From Siphonodentalium dalli (taxonomy: Eukaryota > Mollusca > Scaphopoda > Gadilida > Siphonodentaliidae): a stretch of DNA of 64,000 nucleotides. Shown piece after piece: positions 33,313 through 44,500 of this stretch. The position numbers and the translations under genes were made by a program. A model generated the notes under the pieces. The model made no database searches, had not been told where the DNA came from, and saw only the letters and a list, made by a program, of their open reading frames with translations. The stretch spans positions 130,899,282-130,963,281 of the forward strand of contig CP136062.1 of the NCBI GenBank assembly GCA_032622095.1, in the 5' to 3' direction. Each line of letters begins with the position of its first letter. The first letter of the stretch is position 1.

Positions 33313-33576
33313 TTAACCCTTTCGTGACGGGAGCTGTGCTGGTGCAGCATTAAAGATACTGTGCCAGTGCATTCTCCTATATATGTGAGTCTCCCATAGG
33401 AGCCTAGCATATATATAAGAGAATGCACTGGATTACAAGGTCAAGTTAAATATTGTTAGGCCAATACATTCTCTTACATATGCAAGGCTCCCTATGGGAG
33501 ACTCGCATATAGAAGAGAATGCATTGTCACAGGGTTTTTGCAAAATGTCATGAAGCTCCAGTCATTTAAGGGTTAA
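33313..33576. mobile_element. Double-hairpin TTAA MITE, copy 3
   Basis: TTAACCCTTTCGTGACGGGA to AGTCATTTAAGGGTTAA, with both internal CTTATATATG / CATATATAAG hairpins present. Confidence 0.8.
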
Positions 33577-33813
33577 AATGAAATGGGAGATCAATTGTCC
33601 TTAGGTTAAAATGTGGCATGACATGAATTGATCTGAAATGGAAAATGGTCTAACTTAAAAGTCAAATGAAGTCTGTGAAATTATAGCTTGGCATTTTTCC
33701 TATTCCTATAGTCAGGTTTGGCACATCTAAGTTCAACAATTATGGTAAAATACAAATCTGGCACATATATTTGTATCATTTGTGTGGTATTTGATTTGGA
33801 TTATGCATCTTGT

Positions 33814-34264
33814 GGTTACACTGGTGTAAATAGGGTTCGGAGTGACATCTAGCGGATGCGGGAGGAATATATAGGAGAGAATAAAATAGACATTGGGCCC
33901 TGATTGGTCAATAGCCTTGTGTGCTTTTTACATAAAAAAAATCACACCTCTTCCCTATGATTTCCCATATAGGTAAAATAGCCATTGGCACAGGAATTAA
34001 CCCTTTGTAGTGAAGTTGGAATTTTTTGGTGTGGTCTAAAATATGACAGTATTTTTTTATGCGGATCTGACACTAGTTACGAAAACACAAGATTTAAAGG
34101 CGAATTCCCTGCTAGACAGACATGATTTTTGTGTGTAAAAAGTTTCCCCAAATGTCAATTTTTCAGATTTAAAGAAAATTTTGAACCCAAAATTTATATT
34201 GCCAACAGTATACGCTAAAACGTTAGCACTGAGGCCTATGGAAAACATTTACACCAGTGTAACC
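33814..34264. mobile_element. TIR element with GGTTACACTGGTGTAAAT ends
   Basis: Exact 18-bp inverted repeats GGTTACACTGGTGTAAAT (33814-33831) and ATTTACACCAGTGTAACC (34247-34264). TTGT flanks both sides, a possible 4-bp target duplication. No ORF of note in 451 bp; the superfamily is not clear. Confidence 0.7.
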
Positions 34265-34466
34265 TTGTATTGAGTCAATGAAACAGTAATATCCATATTA
34301 CGGTTGAATTCAGATATTTCTTGATTTCATCTATAATAGTTGGACATCTATAATTAAGTATATAATAGTTGAACTTAAATAGTTAAGTATATTAATATAT
34401 ATATATTATAATTTAGTATATCAACTATAATAATTCAACTATAATTGTTGCTTTTAACTATAATGT

Positions 34467-34882
34467 AATTATAATATATATAATATACTTAAAAGGGACT
34501 TTGAGTCATTAACTCATTTTCAATATAATTACCATGTTGTTTACATTGTTCACGGAACATATGAGTGTATTTTGCACTCATCTCTGGCTCAAATTCATTT
34601 ATTTGTTGCATATATTCTGTTGAGTATAATAGGAGATGGCCCCAAAAATTACTGGTTTAACATACTGGTTTAACATACGGACCGTATGTTAAACCAGTAA
34701 TTTTTGGGGCCATCTCCTATTATACTCAACAGAATATATGCAACAAATAAATGAATTTGAGCCAGAGATGAGTGCAAAATACACTCATATGTTCCGTGAA
34801 CAATGTAAACAACATGGTAATTATATTGAAAATGAGTTAATGACTCAAAGTCCCTTTTAAGTATATTATATATATTATAATT
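34467..34882. repeat. Near-perfect 416-bp palindrome
   Basis: Left arm (from AATTATAATATATATAATAT) and right arm (to ATATATTATAATT) are reverse complements over about 200 bp each, with no mismatch found by eye. The centre reads CATACGG-A-CCGTATG, with ACTGGTTTAACAT doubled on the left only. The right arm abuts the TTAA of MITE family D, which appears to have inserted into it. Confidence 0.9.
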
Positions 34883-35221
34883 AACCCTTTGGCGAGTAGA
34901 ACGACATATGTCACCGTACGGTTCGCGAGTGGAACGACATATATGTCTTTTCAGGAAGTGTCATTTCTATGTAGACATAACTTTAATTAATCATCTGATT
35001 TATAAATGAATTGTATTGGAGATATTTTGATTAATATAATGTTACAATGTATGAGTGCAATAGATTATAATAGCACACATAAACAGAAAATACACATCAA
35101 TTAAAATGAATAATTGGAGCCTTTTGACCCGAATTTGTTAATAATTATTGCTATGACGGTGATGTTAAACTCATGCATGACGTCATGTATATGACGTTAT
35201 AAATACTCTCCAAAGGGTTAA
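34881..35221. mobile_element. TTAA-flanked MITE family D
   Basis: TTAACCCTTTGGCGAGTAGA at the left, CTCTCCAAAGGGTTAA at the right, with TTAA at both borders. It contains a duplicated CGAGT(A/G)GAACGACATAT near the left end and ATGACGTCAT near the right. Confidence 0.7.
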
Positions 35222-37700
35222 GTATATTAACTATAATAGTTCAACTATAATAGTTGAATTTAGGTTGTGCCAGACCTGATAGTAATCATTCAAGAGCAGT
35301 GAAGCTTGATGTTTTTGTTGATTGTACTTCTGTCGTTGACACAGGTTTGTGTTCTTGTTGACTGTATACCTGCTTATTCAAATAATGTTGTTTGGACATT
35401 ACGTGTAACTGAATGTAACCATTGTACGAGATTGGTGTACATTTGCCTCTGTATATGTGAATGTTGATGATTATTTATTTCTGGTTGGTTATATGTTGAG
35501 CATACTGCAGATTAAAAGTATCTGAAGTAAAGATAGTCTAATTCATTTACTACCAGTGGGTGGTATTGTGTTAACCCGACGCCCAACAGCAATCGACAAC
35601 CTGACTCGGGGCTTCCATTCGTAATTTTCATTAAATTAGACAGTGTTTTGTCGCATGATGTTGGGTAAATTTAAATTGTAACACAGGTTTGTCCCCCATG
35701 GATCACTGATCATTACAAGATCGGAAGACTTTGCCATGCGGCAAGTCATTGGTAACGGTTGCTAGGCAACTACCCAGAATTTACTGGAAAATGCAATTAT
35801 AGCTTATAGTGCCAGTGATTGGGTTTTCGATGCAGGTAATACCTTGATGTGAAATTTGAGATATATCCGACCAGAAGAGTGAACCAAATGGCTTATTTAA
35901 GGGTAGCAACGGTTGCTAAGCAAATACCACACATGATAATTTGACACCATTTCACTAACCATTTTAAAAGTGGTATTTGTGTCTTTATTTAGACAGTGTC
36001 TAGTCACATGGTGTTGGTTATGTTCAAAGGGGGGCATATGTCTGAAACTGCAGGCATATTATGCATGGACCACTGATCATTAGAAGATCGGGGGACTTTG
36101 CCATCCGATCTCTCCTTGGTAATGGTTACTAGGCAGCTACCCAGAACATGAATATTTCACTTTTATCACAAGAATTCATGGTGGTATACTATGAGCACAA
36201 AGGAGAACCATAGACAATCTTCAATACATTCTAAATTTGACCAAAATTGCCTCATACTCTGTGGCAGAGACTGTTTATACCTTGAAATTATATTTGGTTG
36301 TATTCACCAAGGCCACATATACGCGAAACTTTCTGCAACCGCATCATCACATTGACCCCTTCTCCCTGATGTACCTTATAGCTGCTGCACACAAAACCAT
36401 AAATAGAAAATTGCGTGAATGTTCAACATTGAAACAACATCTTTAAATGATGATCACCTAATATTTAGCACGAGTACGTGGGTGGTAATGATAAGATATT
36501 TTCAAACAAAAAGATACTGAAAACTAATAGTGTGCAGTGCGTAGTAGCATATTCCAGTTATAAAGTGGCCACTGAAGTAATTTGAAAAAAATTGTCTGCC
36601 AAGAAACTGGTTTAGTTACAGCGTGAACATTAGTCTACATAAATTGTATGATTTACCAACTCTTTGGTCTGGTGAGAGGTGGTGCTAATCTATTGAAGAT
36701 ATAAGTGTTTCTTTACAGTATGATAAACATGGCGACATATGTGTATGGTTTATTATCATGGATAATGTTGAACATTCCGGAAAGTAACTTGTAATTATAC
36801 CCCAATGGTATGCACTATAGTTTCTGTGTTACATTCAATAAATGGCCCGACAGTTGGATGATGAACAAACAGAAAAGCCAAACTTTAAAGATGTTAATCA
36901 CTGGGGTTTGACTTCCCTTGCAGTGACCGACAAATCTTTCAGAAGGATCTGTTTTAATGATCTGTGTACCTTTAAAGATATTTAACGACAGAATTGTATA
37001 TTATCAATACGTATTTTTACTCCCAGGTGGTTGTACAATATGTTGCTTTCACCTCGGTCACAGCACCGATTCTCGTAAATTCAGAGAAATGCACAACAAC
37101 CAGGATTTCGAAAGCTGCTACACATGCTAATCACACAATACCAGAATTGTATTAAAGCCATTCCATAAATCATAAGTTTCCCAAATAATTGAATTGCATG
37201 GGACTATTTTGTCTGCCTGTACCATAGTATTGTAGATTATGTGAATGTAAGCCACTGGGATATGCCATGCTTGAAATTAGGTGTGGTTACCGGCTCCCAG
37301 CAAATAAGTAAGTTGATATTGCCAGCTCCAAGATTCAGATTGTAATGTTTTTTTGGTATCATGGAACTCAGATGAGAGAAAAAGATCTGAGACTTGCTGA
37401 TGCCACTGAAATGCGTCAGCCATGCTCTAGTATGTTCATTGCTTGGACTACAGAATCACACAAAATGTGTGAAAAATTGTGGTTTCAGGTTTATAAAATA
37501 ATTTCATTTGAATATGATGGGTACCACTGTTACACTGAAGTTGGAAATATAATGGACAATCTGTAACGGGGGGGATGCATATTTTGTCTCCACCGTTATC
37601 AGACAGGTTCACATTTTTACCATTTTCTCTAAAATAATGCCATGACGTATAACATTTGTAACTAAGTAAGGGCAGTGGGGGTTCGGGACAACTCTGGTTA
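35222..37700. other. Intergenic sequence with diverged direct repeat carrying X-box-like motifs
   Basis: About 35695-35780 and 36060-36145 are diverged direct copies (ACTGATCATTA, AGATCGG..GACTTTGCCAT, TAGGCA(A/G)CTACCCAGAA). GGTTGCTAGGCAAC at 35757-35770 fits the RFX X-box consensus. Short open frames at 36237 and 37345 resemble nothing I recognise. Confidence 0.4.
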
Positions 37701-37701
37701 A

Positions 37702-38072
37702 TTTAAAGGCACAGGTGACCTTCGCGGTGGGTATGCTGTTAAAATAGTCACACCCGTTAAAACTGTCATGAACAGAAATAAAATTAAAATATAGACATGT
37801 TTTTGTTCTTATACCAATCATAAATATTGCGTAAATAGTATGTTGTCAAGTTCATATGTTGTGTTATGTAAACAGAAGCCAGGTTCTGTAACATTTTTGG
37901 CTTTTGTTTACATAAAGCATATGAACTCAACAATAACATACAATTTATGCGATATTTAATATGATTGGTATAAGATGCCTATATTTTAATATTCTTTCTG
38001 TTCATAGCGATTTTAACAAATGTGACTATTTTAATAGCAAATCCCATTGCAAAGGCCATTCATGCCTTTAAG
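37702..38072. mobile_element. Hairpin MITE, TTAAAGGCA ends
   Basis: An inverted repeat across ~370 bp: TTTAAAGGCACAGGTG..TGCTGTTAAAATAGTCACA at the left, complement TGTGACTATTTTAATAGCA..CATGCCTTTAA at the right. The inner arms pair CAAGTTCATATGTTG and TATGTAAACAGAAGCCA with their complements. Confidence 0.75.
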
Positions 38073-39267
38073 TGGACAAATCTACCTTTGAACATCCTTT
38101 CCTTCTGAGACTAACAAAACATATCTGACACTGAAACAAAGGCCATAATGATCCTGGTAAAGCAATTATTTAAGCCGAACAAGGTGGATAACTTGGTTTG
38201 GCAGTGGTAGACAAACTATGCTATGTCAACATCATCCCCCCCCCACATTGGTAAGCACCAGATATCTATATCTCCAATAAGTCTATTAAAATTGACAAAA
38301 AATACTGCCACTGGATCTGGGTGTAAAGTCTGCTATAGAAGTGCAAAGAAACGATGCTTGAATGTAAACCAGTGTTATCCCCACATGGCTGGTGCCTTCG
38401 ACTATATCCCCTGAGGCTGAATCTCCTCCCCGGTTCGGGTGATTCACAAACCAACCAACTCAGCTGCTCCACCTTCCCAGCTAGTTTGTACAAAGTGAGG
38501 TATCAGCTAGTAAAAAGTCCACAACATCTAATGTTTATGTTTTAATTTCAAAAAGATATCTAACAAATGTAAAACGATAAAAACACAAATCATGAAACAA
38601 TGGTGGTGATTTTAAATCTTTAAGTGAGTTTTATGAAAATGATATATGAGAATAATTATGTAACTTCTGTTCATGGCAGTTGTTAAGTTCCACATGAAAT
38701 TGGTCCAAAGAGCTATCCTCTGATTACTAAAGATACTGTATCTCTTCCCAGAAAGTTTTATATCGTTTCCAGGGTATAAAATAATAAATATGAATCGAGA
38801 ACACCTGTCCAGAAAAGTTATCAATTAATATAAATTTTATTTAGAATTTCTTATCACATCGTGGGACAGTTTCAGGGGCTATATTTAGAAAAAAATATGC
38901 ATGAAACCATTCTGAGAAAACCAAGAAGGAGAACTCTATCTTGTTAGCACCCTCATAACGGCAAATTGCATTTCAACTATAGATTCCACCATGATCTTAT
39001 GATCGAAATAAACCACTTTATTATGCATGTGTGGACATATAATCTACCAAATCTTCAGTTGTGTCTGTATTTTCTCCACAAATTAGCTATTCATAGTCCT
39101 GAGATTGGGATTTATAAAAATGATGTTGTTGTAATTGTGGCCCGGAAGAGATAGACCATCTTTAAGAACAGACAACAAAAGCTTGGTGGGCCAATACGTA
39201 TGGTGAATGAATTTCTACAACCTTTCTTTGTCATGTAAAAGTACATCATTGTAGGACTGAGTCATGA
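38073..39267. other. Intergenic, nothing firmly recognised
   Basis: A short inverted pair (GAATC..GGTTCGGGTGATTC) at 38420-38445 is all I see. It is not a tRNA. Confidence 0.35.
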
Positions 39268-39530
39268 TTAACCCTTCTATGACTGGAGCTTCCAGAATTT
39301 TTGTGAAAACCCTGTGCCAATGCATTCTCTTATATATGCGAGTCTCCCATAGGGAGCCGCGCATATTTTAGAGAATACATTGGCCTACCAATATTTAACT
39401 TGACCTTGTAAGCCAATGCATTCTCTTACATATGCGAGGCTCCCTATGGGAGACTGGTGTATATAAGAGAATGCACTGGCACAGGATATTTAATGCTGCA
39501 CCAGTGCTGCTCCCGTCATGAAAGGGTTAA
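39268..39530. mobile_element. Double-hairpin TTAA MITE, copy 4, with shared downstream linker
   Basis: TTAACCCTTCTATGACTGGA to CGTCATGAAAGGGTTAA. The next ~215 bp (CTTGGTACCTGGTTTGATCA, TATTATGGCTGTGTCTGCC, CTGTCTCGAAAGATC) match the linker between copies 1 and 2, so MITE plus linker is a larger repeat unit ending GTCATGAAAGAGTTAATT at about 39747. Confidence 0.75.
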
Positions 39531-39747
39531 ATTCAGCATACTTTTATGTGTTCCCATACCATGCTATGGTACAAATTATCTTGGTACCTGGTTTGATCAT
39601 CCATCATGTTTATGCCCATCTGCCCTGATATGTCTGGCAGTATGGCAAGCATCTGTAGATAATGTCCAAAAATGCTAAATATATTATGGCTGTGTCTGCC
39701 TCTGTCTCGAAAGATCAGTGCAGATCCCGTCATGAAAGAGTTAATTA

Positions 39748-41239
39748 ACCCTTTTATTACTGAATGTATTATCCCCATTCAATTATTAAACAATACGTTG
39801 GAATGGTCCAGTATTCATATGGAGGGATTATTCCAGAAACCCGAGGGATCTATATTTGTCTTATTTTTTTATATTATCTGAATGCACCAGCACATGAAGA
39901 GTGGATCATCCCATTTCAACACAAAGTTATAGTACTGAATGGTTGAATCAATTTCGAAATCAAAGAATTAATTTTACAAATGCAATCTTTTAAATCCAAA
40001 AACCCATCTGGTTAATGATGCGAACAATGTTATCATTTCTTTGGTGATGGCCAGAAATAGGATTCCACAAAAATACTACTGAAGAGTAAATGTCATGATG
40101 AGATTCTAAGGCTAAATATCTATATTGGTAACAATCTGGATTAGAATTGGAAAATAGCTTTTAGATTAACTGTTGTATAGAAATACCATAACTTTATGAC
40201 ATAAAATGATAAAATAGATATTTGTCAGAATTTCTTTACAAAAAGTTAGAACTAAAACAGTTATTTCCCATGATCTCATCCAATTAAACTACTTTTTGTT
40301 ACTAAAAATATATATGTTCAGAAGAATTTGAAGAATGATAATAGGTATTTTAACTAAATTTTTCAAAACACATAGCCTTATGTAAAATAGAAATCAATCC
40401 AGATCCCCCCAAGTAAAGAACTTATGCCTAAAAAAAAGACCTTTGTTCTCGCTAACCTGGGTGTCCCTATTTTGAAATGCTGAACCTACACATTTTATTG
40501 TGGACTTGGGAACTCTACTAAAAAATATATTACAAATGTCTTTTGATGAGTTAAAGACGGTTTTGTAATCCGGTAGCATTATTTAACTGTTAAGAGAAAT
40601 AAATGACATTGATCAGTATACATGTTGGAACATTGAATTTGACTTCAATTTTCCCCATTTGACTGTGCCCCTACTTCATCTTACAACTGGATGATTCCAA
40701 ATAAAGACAAAATGGTTTGTGAAAGATTTGATTGTATCTTTATACAATGTATTTACCAGCCTGATGTTGCTTGCGGGTTAAACATTGGGGGTGGGCATTA
40801 TGTTGTTGAAATAATTGGAAGATATTGAAAAAAAATGTTCACCTTCCTACCAACCCTATTTTTTTAAGTTCGGAAACAAAGGTATTTTTTTTAGAACTTA
40901 GGTTGAACAGCAGCAGTAGAGGGGTATACATCGGTCATTGATGTCATCACTTTAATATTCCACTGCGTTATTTCCACAAAAAACGGCAAAATATATTCAA
41001 AAAGAGTACAAAATGTTCATCTCAACTTCTGTCTGCTTTTTTCTCTATGAGATATTCTGCCGATATTTAGGATTTCCAGTATGTTAGTGATATCTTCAGC
41101 CTGTCATGCAAAGGCAATTAGAAGGTCAAATGTCAAGAGTCTTATGAATATACATGACATTGAGGACAGAAACTTTAGTGATTATGGTCTTAATTTAAAT
41201 TTGTTTTTAAATAATGCTACATGACTTAAAGTAATCAAT
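39748..41239. other. Intergenic downstream of PARP2, nothing recognised
   Basis: AT-rich. Bases 39750-39950 carry diverged TTAACCCTTTTATTACTGAATG-type MITE sequence (AATGGTTGAATC at the end). The rest shows no repeat or exon. Confidence 0.35.
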
Positions 41240-41245
41240 TTTATT
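41240..41245 (-). terminator. PARP2: Candidate PARP2 poly(A) signal AATAAA
   Basis: A minus-strand AATAAA lies about 145 bp downstream of the PARP2 stop codon, a plausible distance for a short 3'UTR. There is no transcript evidence. Confidence 0.4.
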
Positions 41246-41390
41246 CTAACATAATCTGTTCTTGATTCTGGATTGTTTGGCAAACAACATTGTTGATATT
41301 TTTAGATTTTTATGAGATATCTCATATCTCATATTATTCTTGCTTGATGAGTAAAGAGTACAGATGACATCTATTGGCATTTAGATGGTA

Positions 41391-41544
41391 CTATTTGAAA
41401 TTGAACTTGACTTTGACGAGATATTTCATCTTGATCTGGCTTGTTTGGTAAACAATGAATTCATTGTAGTTAAGAGTGTAACCGTTGGGATTCGTTACCC
41501 CAGTCTTGGCCTCTTTCCCGAGTGGAACAATCATGCCATCACTC
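41391..41544 (-). CDS. PARP2: PARP2 terminal coding exon: catalytic Glu and stop
   Basis: Encodes [40 protein letters not shown] and [10 protein letters not shown], then TAG at 41393-41391. The catalytic Glu is in NEFIVY (usually NEYIVY). It closes the fold with the conserved YL(L/V)KVKFNF strand. Acceptor TTTTCAG after 41544. Confidence 0.97.
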
Positions 41545-44500
41545 CTGAAAATAAGGATTTCAAATCAGACTAGTTGCTGCACTGAACATCACATCAGCGG
41601 ACCCCTTTCAATTTGGATTACCCAGTGCAAAGTTCAGAGACACATATAAACAATGTCAAATGGACCAAGACTTGCGTTTTCCCAAATAACTCGCCCAAAT
41701 CTGATATATACACAATGTAGTAACTTTTCAGAAACATTTCAGATAGCAATCTTATTATGGTGTTTTATCTCAATAAAGCGCAGTCAGTGACATGGATATA
41801 GATTCTCCAAGATTTCGTTGAACATAAGGTAATGATTATCTGCATTTACCCGATAAAAAATACCGCATAACCAGGTCTGAAAATAAAAGGTCGGTAGACC
41901 TCATGTCCGCCTCTAAGTGTCGGCTTGATATGACAGTTGTTTGCGCATAAAAACCTGTCTTTAGTGCTAGTAAACCTACATACCAAATTTAATTTCATTC
42001 AGTACACATTTACTAAAGTTATCATCCGGAAACCTCAAATTGGCAAAAATTCTAAGGCAAAAAGGGACATAACTCTGGTGAAAATTGGCGGGCGGTACCC
42101 GAATTCGAACTTGACCTGTGTTTTGCTGGGAGAAAGACACATACGAACTTTGGTTCAGATCAAATAATCCAAACTGGAGTTATCGGTCGGAAACCAAAAA
42201 TGTTAACAGACGGTCAAATTCTAAGTCGAAAAAGGGCCATAACTCATGTAAAAATAATTGGACGGAACTCATATTCGAACTTGGCCTGTATCTTTAGCTG
42301 GGAAATACACACCCCAACTTTGGTTCAGATCAAATAATCCAAACTGGAGTTATCGGTCGGAAACCAAAAATGTTAATAGACGGTAAAATTCTAAGTCGAA
42401 AAAGGGGCATAACTCTGATGAAAATGGGCGGACCGAACCAGAATTCGAACTTGACCTGTCTTTTCTGCTAGTAAACCCACATACCAAATTTAATTTAATT
42501 TGGTTCACTCTAACTAAAGTTATCATCCGGAAACCTCGGACGCACGGACGGGCGCATGGACGGACGTGCTGATTATAATAGTCCTCCGAACCCGTTGGGT
42601 CGGCGGACAATTAGGGCTACAACGATTCATTGCATTTTAAAGTTCATGATGCAATGGATCTTATTGGGAGGGTGGGATGCAATGCAAAAACAATTCATGT
42701 TTGCAGAGTTGTCAATAGTCTGAGATCCAAACTTTTCCACTCAAAACTTCCCATCTGGGCAGATCTGGGGACTGTGTTAGCTGTTATAGTCTACTTCTAA
42801 TACCTGGCCATGCATTTTGATAATTTTAATTAGGTCTTGTGATTTACTTCAATTAATATGCTGAGGTGAACACTGATGAGAATATACATATTAAAAATGA
42901 TTAAGTGGTTCATCTAGTTTTCACAGCTCTCAGTTGCCAAAAATTTGCATCGCGATGCAGAATTTGCATCGCATTGCAGAATGAGGTCCCTTGAGGGTGC
43001 TTTTAGTGATGCTGAGACCAAACTCAAGTTCCCAGATGGTGATGTGCACCCATTGGGCACCTCAAATATGCATTGTTGTCTTCCAATTTGAGGATATAGA
43101 GAAACTAAACTAAAAAAAAAAAGAATCTTTCTAAAGAAGATTCTAGAGAACCTAAAAAAACTTTTTAATTTGACAATAGAGATACTTTCCAGAGAAGATG
43201 AAACCTAAGCAGAATGAGGGGCCCAAAAGGAGAATATATAGGCTTAAATTAACTATACCAAAAAGTGGTATGCGATTAAAGAATGAGCCAATGCAGAACA
43301 AACTCCACTCCACGTCTTTGAGAACTTTTAGATAAGTAAGTGATGTATTATCTATTATACTATTTTACTAGTGGAAATTGTCACAAAATTTATGCTATTG
43401 AATCGATTTGCCACTAATTTTGCAAACCATTCTCAGAATCAGATTTCAATTCAAAATTGATGTCACTTGGCTCAATGGCTTGACAATATCAGAACAATGT
43501 CAATTGAGTATAAGTACCATCTTATTCACTCTCTGCAGTGACAATAATTTTATTTCTTAGAATTTGTGATGAACAATGACGTTTCAGGAAAAGTTGAAGT
43601 CTTCCACAACAAAAATAGAGGTTCATTTGGTTTTCGGTGCGATTGAAAGTTTTATATTTTTTTTTATTGAGATCCTTTTTAATTTCATCATGTGATAATA
43701 ATCTTGTTCAATTGTACATGGCAAGTAGTATTCATTTTTCTTTTGCCTTGTAAGACGGAAGTTGTCGCAGGATAATTGTGACTAATTTGGTGACAAACCG
43801 GACTGTGTATCTTTAATGGTCTATAATAATTATACTCACATTGTATGAGCATCCTTCATATTTGGACCATGTGAGCCACAACCTTTTACACTATGTTTGC
43901 CCTTGGGAAGCTTATGTGCATTATAGTCTGCGGTAAGCAAATCATTAGTATCTCCAAGTGAAACCTGAAAGTGTTAAAAGCTTACAATTTACATATGGTC
44001 ATTAATTATTAATGAAATTACAAATGTAATTAATTTTTATCTTCTCATACTTTTTGTAACCGAAAAAAAAATGAAAAATGCACCACTCATTGAGAATTGT
44101 TCCCTAAATCTTTTCACGGATATGTGACACATGTCATGTGCAAAGCCATTACAGTATGAGCATTGTTAAGGGGGAATTAAAGCAGGGATGTCAACATGCT
44201 GTAATGTGTTTACCTGTTTACCTGTTAACATGAACTTTCCTGGAACATGTAACATTCTTTAAGACATATAATTTTAAGACACAAATTTGGAATGGAAATC
44301 AAATGTCTACAATTGCAAGTAGGTCAATATTCAATATGGACATATAGCTCACAGTCTTTCAATTTTGAGGCGCATAATTGCTCTTGTGTGACATTATTTG
44401 CGCGCCCCGTGGTCCCTTTTATATAGAAGGCGCGGGCCGGACTTGACACAAATTGACCAATGAAAAGGCCAGAAAATGTCAAGTCCCAAAATTTAAAGGA

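Noticed and set aside
36237-37566. Two ~70-codon plus-strand open frames in the intergenic gap
   Set aside because: No family resemblance, no splice signals linking them and ordinary AT-rich composition; more likely chance.
38420-38445. GGTTCGGG resembling a tRNA T-loop
   Set aside because: No acceptor stem, anticodon arm or A/B box spacing could be made on either strand; it is a short local inverted repeat.
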